NCBI GenBank assembly: GCA_964400105.1
Contig: CAYNTG010000045.1
Coordinates: 1 to 16,770, forward strand
From: CAYNTG01 sp964400105
Lineage (GTDB): Bacteria; UBP14; UBA6098
Direction of reading: 5' to 3'
Length of the DNA: 16,770 bases
The position numbers and the translations under genes were made by a program. Under the pieces are notes generated by a model. That model was not told the origin of the DNA, did not search any database, and saw only the letters and a list, made by a program, of their open reading frames with translations. This document shows positions 6,278 to 14,600 of this stretch, one piece after another; position 1 is the first letter of the stretch; the number at the start of each line of letters is the position of its first letter.

Positions 6278-6928
6278 CTACTTTTCCAGCGATGTCAATC
6301 CATACCGGATCGCGAATTTCACAAGCTCTGCGACGCTTTTGACCTCGAGTTTCTGCATGATATTCCGTCGGTGGCTCTCTATCGTCTTGATGCTGACATC
6401 GAGTTTGTAGGCGATCTCTTTGGTCGAAACTCCTTCCGCGATAAGCTGCAGCACCTCGCGCTCGCGGTTGGTAAGTATCGCGTAGGGCACGGATTGTTCG
6501 TCTGAGGTTATATTGATATAATCCTGCACGACGATATTCGCGATCGATGGGCTAAGGTAGGTTTTCCCATCGGCAACGGAACGAATCGCGACGCCCAATT
6601 CCTCGAAAGCGCAATCCTTCAAAAGGTAACCCGATGCGCCGGATTTCAGCATCTCTATCACGAATAACCGATCCGAATGCATCGAGAGGGCGATTACCTT
6701 CGTTGTCGGGAGGCTTGCCATGATTTTTCGCGTTGCCACGATACCGTTCATATCCGGCATCGCGATGTCCATGATTACGATATCGGGCGCGAGTTCCTCG
6801 GCTAATCTAACTGCATCGCGTCCATTGTCGGCTTCGCCTACGACCTTAATATCGTCGTATTGTTCGATGAGATGGACTATTCCTTGCCGGACAATCTGAT
6901 GATCGTCAACCATTAGTATGTTTATCAA
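6278..6928 (-). CDS. NarL/FixJ-family response regulator
   Basis: A 216-residue two-component response regulator. The receiver domain (about 1-120) has the acidic pair D8-D9, phospho-acceptor D54 (VIMDIAMPD), S82 and K104 (GYLLKDC). A LuxR/GerE helix-turn-helix at about 152-196 (LTNREREVLQLIAEG, STKEIAYKL, SIKTIESHR) binds DNA after phosphorylation. The start is TTG at 6928 with AGGAG five bases upstream; it overlaps the kinase stop by four bases, so the two are co-translated. The stop lies two bases from the stop of the convergent PilX-like gene, leaving no room for a terminator. Targets are unknown; the flanking pilin clusters are candidates by position only. Confidence 0.97.
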   Translation of the reverse strand: MINILMVDDHQIVRQGIVHLIEQYDDIKVVGEADNGRDAVRLAEELAPDIVIMDIAMPDMNGIVATRKIMASLPTTKVIALSMHSDRLFVIEMLKSGASGYLLKDCAFEELGVAIRSVADGKTYLSPSIANIVVQDYINITSDEQSVPYAILTNREREVLQLIAEGVSTKEIAYKLDVSIKTIESHRRNIMQKLEVKSVAELVKFAIRYGLTSLEK

Positions 6929-8193
6929 GATATCTCCTCTCGATTTTTGATAGGCACGGTTACCTCGACTTTTGTGCCGGATTGCGGTTTGCTTACGATC
7001 TCGATTTTTCCGCCGTAAAATTCGATCCTTTCCGATATGCTGAAAAGCCCGAATCCCTTTGCGCTGCCATTGCGAAACTTTGCGCTTTCGACATCGAAGC
7101 CGCAGCCGTCGTCCTCGATGATAAGCTTGACATCGTCGCCATCGCGAAGAAACATGACTGTTGCACGCTCGGCGTAAGCGTGTTTTTTGACATTTAGCAG
7201 CAATTCCCTTGCCGCTTGATATATAACAACGCTCAGGTCGTCGCCTAAAGGTTTTGGGCGTCCGTCATCCTCGAATGTGCAGAAAAAATTATGTTCTTTT
7301 CGAAAATTCATGCACAATGTTCTAAGCGTTTCGGTAAGGCTAATCTCAAACAAAAGGGGCTTATTCATCTCGAACATCAGAGACCTTGCGTGAAGTATCG
7401 ATTCGGAAACGAGCGAGCGGATATCATCCGCTTCGGCTTTTCTTTCCGGGTCGTCTATCGATGAGATGAGCGCGCCGAGTTTGATTTTCGCAAGCGCCAG
7501 GTATTGTCCAATTTTATCGTGAAGATTTGCCGAAATTCGCTGCCTTTCACGCTCTTCCGCAAGCGAAAGATGAGACCACAACGCCCTGAGCTTATTCTGG
7601 TATGTATCGATCTCTTTCTGAATCTCGATTCGACGGGATATATCCCTCAGGAGGTAGATAGTATGCGTCCCTTTTCTCGGAGTTTTAGATATTATTTCGA
7701 GGATAATTGTTTTGCCGCAATCTGTTTTTCCACGTCCAAATTCAATCTTAAAACCGCTTCCCTCGATAATCTCCGGTGATGGCTGAAATTTCATTGTGGG
7801 ATCGATCTCGAACAGAATATCGGTCGTTTTTCCGACCAAACTTTCGCTTATATATCCGAATGTTGCTTTTACGGAACGTGCTATGAATTCTATTTTCCCC
7901 TTTTTATTTGTTGTCAACAGGACATCGGGGCTAATTTTAGAAGCGATATCCGCGATTTCCCTTAGTTCGCGTGTAGCTTCTTTCGATCTCCGGAAAAAGA
8001 TGAAAAGCTGTAGGAGAAGTATTACAAAAAGCGCATAAATGGCAAATTCTTGGAGGCTATAACTGGTATTTATAAGAAAATAATCACTCAACTCATTTGA
8101 AAAAGCCACCGAGATAATCGATACGGAAAGCAGAATTAATATCAGTGAAACCAATATTAAGCTTACGATCTGCCTCGATTCTACCTTGAACAT
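6925..8193 (-). CDS. NarX/DegS-type sensor histidine kinase with PAS domain
   Basis: A 422-residue inner-membrane kinase, partner of the adjacent regulator. Two membrane helices (about 9-31 and 48-67) bracket a loop of only about 16 residues, so an external sensing domain is missing. A PAS domain at about 85-185 probably senses inside the cell. The HisKA_3 dimerisation segment AEERERQRISANLHDKIGQ holds phospho-acceptor H225. The ATPase domain has N334 (ARELLLNVKKHA), a G1 box EDDGCGFD at 360-367 and GFGLFSISERI at 380-390. No heme or metal ligands stand out in the PAS, so the signal is unknown. ATG 8193 has GGAG upstream at a rather long distance, behind a strong promoter. Confidence 0.96.
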   Translation of the reverse strand: MFKVESRQIVSLILVSLILILLSVSIISVAFSNELSDYFLINTSYSLQEFAIYALFVILLLQLFIFFRRSKEATRELREIADIASKISPDVLLTTNKKGKIEFIARSVKATFGYISESLVGKTTDILFEIDPTMKFQPSPEIIEGSGFKIEFGRGKTDCGKTIILEIISKTPRKGTHTIYLLRDISRRIEIQKEIDTYQNKLRALWSHLSLAEERERQRISANLHDKIGQYLALAKIKLGALISSIDDPERKAEADDIRSLVSESILHARSLMFEMNKPLLFEISLTETLRTLCMNFRKEHNFFCTFEDDGRPKPLGDDLSVVIYQAARELLLNVKKHAYAERATVMFLRDGDDVKLIIEDDGCGFDVESAKFRNGSAKGFGLFSISERIEFYGGKIEIVSKPQSGTKVEVTVPIKNREEIS

Positions 8194-8231
8194 AGAAAAA
8201 TTTCTCCATAACTATTAGAAGTGCTAATTCC

Positions 8232-8260
8232 ATTTTATATAGGAGCAATTAATATGTCAA
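8232..8260 (-). promoter_or_regulatory. Promoter of the two-component operon
   Basis: TTGACA (complement of 8255-8260), 17-bp spacer and TAAAAT (complement of 8232-8237) on the minus strand. This is the closest consensus sigma-70-type match in the window. The expected start near 8225 gives a leader of about 32 bases. Only 16 bases separate its -35 from the -35 of the divergent promoter. Confidence 0.65.
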
Positions 8261-8276
8261 TGATAATAAAAAAAGA

Positions 8277-8304
8277 TTGAAAATCGCTCTTTTTCCCCTA
8301 TACT
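8277..8304 (+). promoter_or_regulatory. Promoter of the TPR-lipoprotein pair
   Basis: TTGAAA at 8277-8282, 16-bp spacer and TATACT at 8299-8304. The implied start near 8311 leaves an 80-base leader before the ATG at 8391, in which I see no clear structure. Confidence 0.6.
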
Positions 8305-8390
8305 AATAATGAGTTTAGAAATCAATAATGAGAGTTATCGACAACGTGAATGTGATATAGTATATTATACATTATCGGGAAAGATTATCG

Positions 8391-9467
8391 ATGCAAACCG
8401 TCATAAACGGAATTGGAGCAATCGATCCGATACTTTGCGAGGGAATAATATCCGACATAAAAAACGGTTATCCCTTTTCGGAGATATCCATTACAATTAG
8501 CGAGAACCTGTTTCTTCACGGCGATTACTACAGATCGATTAGTATCCTCGATACACTTTTAACTCGCGACCTCGATTCTGAGGGAGAATTTTTTCGCGGA
8601 AGGATTCATAAATTATTGGGGGACAATTATTTCACGCAGGGAAAACTCGATCTTGCAGAAAGTGAATACCAGCGCGCGAAGCTTATTTTCGATGGATATC
8701 CATCCGCGCTTTGTCGTATCTATTTAGACCTCGGCAATATTGCTTTACAAAGAAGCGACTGGAAGACGATGGATGAGTTCTACGACCTTGCGGAGATAGG
8801 ATTTACATCTGAAAATGCATCGGACCTTCTCGCTGATTTAGAGATCAATCGGGGCACATCATTATGTCTGCGCGGTGATTATGAAACGGCTTTAGACCAT
8901 TTTAATAAGGCTGTTTCCGTGATTCAATCCAAAAAAGATGCGGGAAGACTCGGGTCGTGCTATCTCGATATTGCAATCGCCCAGATGGAATTGAATTGCC
9001 TTCAGGAAGCTATGGAATCGATAAGGTTGGCCCTCGGCCATGCGCAGGAAGCGATGGATGCCAATCTCGAGTTGACCGTATATATATCTCGCGTGAAGTT
9101 GAGTCTTTATCTCAGGGATCTCATGGTTGCACAATACTACGCAGAAATGTCTTTGGAGATGGCCGAAAACATGGGGAATGAATTCTCGAAGGCCGAAATC
9201 TATAAGCAATTAGGCGAAATCGCCAGAGAAGATGGCAAATACGAAGATTCTATGGGATGGTTGAAAAAGGCTGTCGAGCTTTCGAGGAAGATCGATAATC
9301 GATCTACACTTGCCGAATCTCTTATCGAGATGGGGCGGTTATTCGTTGAAAAAAATGATATTGAAAATGCAAAAAAGAGGCTTTTAGAAGCGAAGGAAAT
9401 AGCAAAAAAGTTCAGGTTAGAGAATATATTCAATCGTTCTACCGATATTCTCGAAGAAATCAATTAA
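8391..9467 (+). CDS. Cytoplasmic TPR-repeat protein
   Basis: A 358-residue protein made almost entirely of tetratricopeptide-like helical pairs. At least seven can be followed, with typical Gly/Ala/Tyr positions, for example LGDNYFTQGKLDLAESEY, INRGTSLCLRGDYETALDHF, YKQLGEIAREDGKYEDSM and LIEMGRLFVEKNDIENAK. There is no signal peptide or membrane helix, so a cytoplasmic scaffold or partner-binding role is likely. No output domain is attached. ATG 8391 is the first start after an in-frame stop at 8358-8360; the RBS is poor (GGGA about 11 bases upstream). It diverges from the sensor kinase and is followed 13 bases later by a lipoprotein gene, probably in one operon. The partner is unknown. Confidence 0.88.
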   Translation: MQTVINGIGAIDPILCEGIISDIKNGYPFSEISITISENLFLHGDYYRSISILDTLLTRDLDSEGEFFRGRIHKLLGDNYFTQGKLDLAESEYQRAKLIFDGYPSALCRIYLDLGNIALQRSDWKTMDEFYDLAEIGFTSENASDLLADLEINRGTSLCLRGDYETALDHFNKAVSVIQSKKDAGRLGSCYLDIAIAQMELNCLQEAMESIRLALGHAQEAMDANLELTVYISRVKLSLYLRDLMVAQYYAEMSLEMAENMGNEFSKAEIYKQLGEIAREDGKYEDSMGWLKKAVELSRKIDNRSTLAESLIEMGRLFVEKNDIENAKKRLLEAKEIAKKFRLENIFNRSTDILEEIN

Positions 9468-9480
9468 ATGGAGGTTCAAA

Positions 9481-10158
9481 ATGAAAAAGGTAGTATTTTC
9501 CCTGGTGTGTATTGCGGTGTTGTTTGCAGGTATTTCTTGTGAAAAAGCTCCAACGCAAACAGAGCCGACAGAAGATGTAACCCTTTCGATTGTCGATTAT
9601 CAGGAGTTTAATCATCCGGTATCGATTACTACTTCGGATTTGCAGGAGGTTCGCGAGGAGGCGTATCCGGATGGCTCGCGCATGAGAGTGAGAATAAAGC
9701 CGCCGCATCCAAATTCCAACCATTGGCCGATAAACAATATACCGCAGGGTTTCATCGTAATTCAGCTCGACGGGGTAACCGGTCAGCACGTCTATTACAT
9801 TCACGAGTCGGTCGTTCCCGAGGAGGGCATCGAGTTCGCGATGATCGAGCAGGTCTATTATCTTAGCGATGGTTCGGTTGTCGGAGGGCTCGAATTCTCG
9901 CCGCACGGCACTTTCTTCACCGATCATACATATTTGTATTGGGATTTCTCATACCTGTATGAGGAACCACCGGCGGATCTCGATCTTCTCTATTGGGCCG
10001 GCGAGGGCGATGAGAGCTGGTTGGTCGATCTTCACCGCGAATTAGAGCCGCAGGAGAATCGTCGTGTCGAGTTCACGATAGATCATTTTTCGATCTACGC
10101 GATTCGACGCTCGACATTGCCGAAACCGCCACCACCTTCGATGATTTTCATGTATTAA
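9481..10158 (+). CDS. Putative lipoprotein with ZU5-like C-terminal region
   Basis: A 225-residue exported protein. The N-terminus MKKVVFSLVCIAVLFAG followed by ISC at 18-20 is a lipoprotein signal with C20 as the lipid site; the -3 residue is Gly, less usual than Leu. The mature part begins with an acidic, Thr-rich linker. The later region has the pattern LEFSPHGTFFTDHTYLYWDFSYL-like strands followed by EFTIDHFSIYAI, which resembles ZU5-type or similar beta-sandwich ends found in surface lipoproteins of FCB-group bacteria (recalled, not verified). A good RBS, GGAGG at 9471-9475, precedes ATG. It probably shares a transcript with the TPR gene. The function is unknown; the protein would be anchored in the outer or inner membrane. 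Confidence 0.85.
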   Translation: MKKVVFSLVCIAVLFAGISCEKAPTQTEPTEDVTLSIVDYQEFNHPVSITTSDLQEVREEAYPDGSRMRVRIKPPHPNSNHWPINNIPQGFIVIQLDGVTGQHVYYIHESVVPEEGIEFAMIEQVYYLSDGSVVGGLEFSPHGTFFTDHTYLYWDFSYLYEEPPADLDLLYWAGEGDESWLVDLHRELEPQENRRVEFTIDHFSIYAIRRSTLPKPPPPSMIFMY

Positions 10159-10165
10159 CAGCAAA

Positions 10166-10194
10166 TAAAAAAAGGGCACACAACAGTGTGCCCT
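10166..10194 (-). terminator. Strong intrinsic terminator on the minus strand
   Basis: AGGGCACAC at 10173-10181 and GTGTGCCCT at 10186-10194 form a perfect 9-bp stem with a 4-base loop. Read on the minus strand the stem is followed by seven T's (the A-run at 10167-10173, its last base shared with the stem). On the plus strand no T-run follows. It therefore stops transcripts coming from the right, although no minus-strand gene is visible there. Confidence 0.7.
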
Positions 10195-10441
10195 CACTGT
10201 CTTACGTGCCTCACGGATATATGGACATCGCATGAGCCGATTTCCAATAAAATCAGCGATCTTTGCTTTTTTAGAAAAAGATGGCGGGCGAGAACCGCCG
10301 TCGAGGTCGAAGAACGATCGAGCTTCAATAACGCTCCATTCTAGTAGGGTATGCCTTAAAATATTAATCCAAACGGATTAATAACCCTAAACTCCTATTA
10401 TTTTGCCATTAAAATAATGAGGGTTATCCTTAATATCTAAG
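10195..10441. other. Non-coding stretch with several hairpins
   Basis: No gene with a credible start lies between 10159 and 10486. Besides the terminator it holds several inverted repeats. AGCCGATTT/AAATCAGC lies near 10235-10257, and GATGGCGG/CCGCCGTC near 10280-10302 contains one G-T pair. ATTAATCC/GGATTAAT is perfect at 10363-10370 and 10375-10382. At 10381-10427 one inverted repeat is nested in another. A T-run at 10267-10272 could act as a weak plus-strand terminator. A structured RNA on the minus strand ending at the terminator is possible but unproven. Confidence 0.4.
10381..10427. promoter_or_regulatory. Nested inverted repeats upstream of cluster B promoter
   Basis: ATAACCCT at 10381-10388 pairs with AGGGTTAT at 10420-10427. 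Inside it ATTATTTT at 10397-10404 pairs with AAAATAAT at 10411-10418 around a 6-base loop. Both are exact 8-bp repeats. The outer arm ends 14 bases before the -35 of the promoter at 10442, a plausible place for an activator such as a LuxR-type regulator. Confidence 0.4.
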
Positions 10442-10469
10442 TTGAAATACCTTATTTATTCCCTATAAT
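10442..10469 (+). promoter_or_regulatory. Promoter of pilin cluster B
   Basis: TTGAAA at 10442-10447, 16-bp spacer and a perfect TATAAT at 10464-10469. The implied start near 10476 lies just before GGGAG at 10477-10481 and the ATG at 10487, so the leader is only about 11 bases long. Confidence 0.65.
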
Positions 10470-10486
10470 ATTAAACGGGAGAAATA

Positions 10487-11632
10487 ATGACTAAGATTTT
10501 TAAGATATTAATGGGCAATCGCGATGGATTAGCAGCCGGAATTGTGCTTCCGGTGCTCTCGATTCTATTTTTCAGCGCAAGCACACTGCTATACGTCGTC
10601 GTATCGGGTTCCAGAAAGACCACATCCTTTCTGCATAAACAGAGGGCCATCGATTTGGCACAGGCCGGGACGCACGATGCGCTTTTTTGGTTCAGAAGAC
10701 AGGAGACTTTGCCCGTAACGGTGTTCAATCCCACCGATTTCGATTCGGAGGACCCTTCGCTCGGTATTCAACGAACCGTGGAAATCGATGAACGGAATAT
10801 CGTTTGCGGAACATATGTCGTCGAAAATAGCCTTACTCGTGATTTAACAGCCGAGCGAGGTGAGATCGGCGCAGGCTGGATATGGAAAATATCCAGTTTT
10901 GGGGTGGTTTATCGAGAGATGGATGAGACCAAATCATTCGATGAACCGCCAAATGAGATCATCGAGCAGGTTCGCGTGCGAACGGAGATTCGGATGCTGA
11001 ATATCACGCCCACGGTGGAGGGCGCGATCGTTGTCGATAAAGGACGCGATATGACATGCGATTCGCGCTCGATGGTGCTTGGAGGCAATCCCGGTTCCGG
11101 GCTTACCGGGATTTATTATAAAAGAAGCGGCCCTATTACAATCCGTTCCGGCGCGAATATTCGAGGCGATCCGGCATATAAGCAATATTCAGACCTCAAA
11201 CTAACATGCCGGGATATCTTCGGCATTGATCAAGGCTCGCTTCGCGATCTTGCAGATTATACATCGGAGGCCGGGGCGATTGATCTGCCACTCGATCTTC
11301 CAGATTTTTCGCTGATATATATTCAGGGCGATATCGATTTCAATTTTGCTCATCCACTCAACGGCGGAGGAATATTATTTGTCGATGGTAACCTTACCAT
11401 CGATGTTGGATCGGGATCGAGCTTTGGAGGAATGATTTTCATCACCGGAGAGATCGATATGAGACCGCCGGCATGGATCGAGGGTCAGGTTATCGCGGTC
11501 GGCGGCGGTTCTATCGGCACAGGAGGATACGATAAGGCAAGCATAATTTATAACAAAGATGTTCTCAATTTGGTTTGCCAGCTTATCGGTAACTACCGTA
11601 TGAAGAGGACATATTCGATCGAGTCGATATAG
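10487..11632 (+). CDS. PilX-like minor pilus protein without CxxC array
   Basis: A 381-residue protein. A hydrophobic helix at about 15-40 is followed by HKQRAIDLAQAGTHDALFWF at 50-69, the PilX-type pattern of N-terminal helix and Ala/Gly patch. It lacks the G-FxxxE prepilin motif. The C-terminal part, with GGGILFVDGNLTID at 293-306 and a following Gly-rich strand series to 345, matches the end of the cluster A PilX-like protein (GVLVVTGNLHISG), so the two are paralogous in layout. Here no cysteine array interrupts that domain. Good promoter and RBS (GGGAG) precede ATG. The stop TAG shares one base with the GTG of the next gene. Likely role: minor pilin partner of the giant prepilin, inferred from neighbours. 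Confidence 0.84.
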   Translation: MTKIFKILMGNRDGLAAGIVLPVLSILFFSASTLLYVVVSGSRKTTSFLHKQRAIDLAQAGTHDALFWFRRQETLPVTVFNPTDFDSEDPSLGIQRTVEIDERNIVCGTYVVENSLTRDLTAERGEIGAGWIWKISSFGVVYREMDETKSFDEPPNEIIEQVRVRTEIRMLNITPTVEGAIVVDKGRDMTCDSRSMVLGGNPGSGLTGIYYKRSGPITIRSGANIRGDPAYKQYSDLKLTCRDIFGIDQGSLRDLADYTSEAGAIDLPLDLPDFSLIYIQGDIDFNFAHPLNGGGILFVDGNLTIDVGSGSSFGGMIFITGEIDMRPPAWIEGQVIAVGGGSIGTGGYDKASIIYNKDVLNLVCQLIGNYRMKRTYSIESI

Positions 11633-14600
11633 TGATAAAACTGCAAAAATCGATCCGCGATTCACATAGCGGCATCCGAGGCATGACGATCCTCGAGATA
11701 TTGATAATGTCGATTATCGTGTTGATTACCTCGACGGCGCTAATAGGATTTCTCGTTAATTCCCTTAAAATTATCAATAGAAATAATGCACGTGCATTCG
11801 CCCTCGAAAAATGTAATCAAATGATCGAGGAGATCACGGCATACAGCCTTGCCGGGGAAGATGTTATCGAGATAGATCGATTTAAAAATCTCGAGCCTTC
11901 AGCAATTCTCTGCGCCGATACGACGATAATCAATCCGGAGAATCCACTTTCAGGGAATGTCTGGAACGAGTTCGATAATTGGAAATTTCTGCGAACCATC
12001 GATATCATGCCGGTGCGACAGGAACCGAGAACCCGAATACTCAGCGTTAAGGTTTATCTGAGCGATAATGAAAATCCCGAAGAAACGGGATTGCTTCTGG
12101 CTCAACTTACCAAGTTGGTAAAGACCGCAGGTAACATCTTTCCACCATCGCACGTTTACGATGTTTATTCAATCGCTATCGAGAACACTCCCGGATGGTG
12201 GGTCGATATGTCGGTGATGAAGCCGATGATGCAGCAAGCGATGAATCAGGTTCAGGCGAGGAATCCAGGGCTTGAATACAGGGTTCACTGGATAACGCGG
12301 AATGGTTTTGGGCGTGATCCTTACTATTCCCCTTATTTCAACGATGCCAATGACGCGACGGAGGCCAGCGCGTTACCATATGTATATATCTATCCATCGG
12401 CAATCGTCGGAGATGACGATTTTTACTATTATCCACCAATCGAGGTTATGGGCAACAAGACCGTCGATGGAATAATGATGAACAATGGTATTTACCCATA
12501 TTCTCTCGCAGATTATTATAATCACTCAGTGCGATACCCGGAAGAGATTAAACGCTATAATACTATGGCTGCGCAATACCATGCACTTGGATTCGATACG
12601 CCGGAGCCATCGCTTCCTCAATTTTTCCAAAGTATGTATGACAATCCGGAGAACTATGAAAACGCCCTCATTTTGAATCTCCACGGCGAGCTTATCCCGC
12701 TTCCTCCGGTCAGAAACTACTCCGATCCAGCGAAAAGGCCCGGTAAGGTCCCGAATCTTCGAGTCGTCTCGCACCCGGAAAAAATGTTTTACGGAAGCGG
12801 TCAAAACGCCCGCATTCGAGTCTATGCATACTATACCGATCCTGATAATCACGATGCAAGCTCCGCCGTCGATACGATATGTATCTTCTTTCCGCAAATC
12901 GATATAACCGCCGGAATCGATCAGATATGGAAGTGTGAGGGTTGCGATACGGTAGGTTATTGTTGGATAGACGCGGAAACGCCGGATAATTTTAGTATTT
13001 CTTATACTACAGTCGGTGGCGCCTATGGAACGTTGATCGAGCTATTCGACACGCCGGCACGCACAGAGTGGAATACCACCGGAGGCAGTTCCAATACACT
13101 CCAGGGGGAGGATGGCAGTCTCTTCGGCGGATGCAAAGCACGAAAGGATGGAACCAGCTATACACCGGACCACACAGGCTATCACGGAACCGGTTTCGTC
13201 GATAGATTCATAAGCTCTAGCCGTGGTGTTTGGTGGTTATGGTCGCCACCGGAGGACGGCAACTATGAGATCGTAACCCGTTATGCCAACAACAGGGGAA
13301 ACACGGCACGAAGAACAATCTCGAAACACACCGGCAGCGGATGGAGCACGATCGATCATGTCTATCTTCCAGATAATTTTTCGAGCTGGGACCAATGGGG
13401 CGAGAGGACGATCAATGCCTATCTGACTACCGATGTCGATATGATCAAGTTTGAATGGACATCGGGGGATTACGAACATATCAACTTCGACGAGCTGCGC
13501 TTGACGCTCGCCGGTTCGTCTGGATACGACGAGACACAGACAATATGCATGGCGAAATACTCATCGGAAAATAGCTATTATTTCACCTTCCAAAACTGCC
13601 CGACAAACGCGGATGGAGAAGGCGTGCTCTATGTCCAGGGAAAGGGCGATATCGGCAGTTCGTCCGAATATTATAGGGTTTATGCCGATGGCAATTATAT
13701 CGGTAAGGTCCTCAACCAAAGCCTTTCCGATTGTTCGTCGAGTTGGCTTCCGAGTTCGCCGGATATGGAGACCATCTCGGAGAGCAACCTTCAAAGTTGG
13801 GTAAGCAACGGCGAGGTCGTTTTCAAATTCAAGCGCAATGGAGTCGATAATAAATGTAATTCGAACTGCCTTCAAGCAAGGTTCGTGTACGACACGACAA
13901 AAGCTGGTGATTGCGGCCCGGGCGGTTTGGATGTGAGCGAGAGGCTATACGGTCTCGAATATATTCCATGTCCGGTCGAAGCGGCCAACGATTTTTCGCA
14001 GGATTTGACTAATCCTACTCAGAACGTTCCGAAGAACACGGCGCGATGGGTTATCGAGTTCGCCGATAGCGATTTCCCCGATTCTACTACGGTAAATTAT
14101 TTTACTTTTATAGGTTCGAGAACAGACTTTGGCGATCCATTATATAATCGATCGAAGAACTATATCTGGCGGTCTGTTGCGCCTCCAATTATCGAGCAAT
14201 TACAGGTTCTCGGCGACCCGAGGCATATGCCTTATGCCGACCTCAAATCGAGAGACGGTTATAATTGGTTTTTTTGGAATCAAAGCGCACCGGGTTACGA
14301 AGGTTTTTATAAATGTTACAACGATCTTTGGCGAGGTGAAACGGATCGAATCGATGTCGATGTGCCGAAACAATTTATGAAAATACGTCACGCGATCACG
14401 CGCGCGGATGCTATTTGGAACGCGATGACGGGATACTCGTATTTTTATATCGGCCTCGGTCAGGAGATCGGCGGCGATGATGCGAATCATCCGGAATACG
14501 ATGATGGTATCCCAATGGAAACATCGCCCTGGGTCGATGACGTCTCCCCGACAAGCAAGATCGATGAGATCACTTCCGCTTTCGAAAAAAGTCGTATCCC

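Noticed and set aside
8309..8500. 63-residue plus-strand frame upstream of the TPR gene
   Set aside because: Overlaps the TPR gene in another frame, with no RBS or recognisable content.
10042..10233. Minus-strand 63-residue frame over the terminator
   Set aside because: It would translate through the terminator stem into the lipoprotein gene in antisense, and has no family features.
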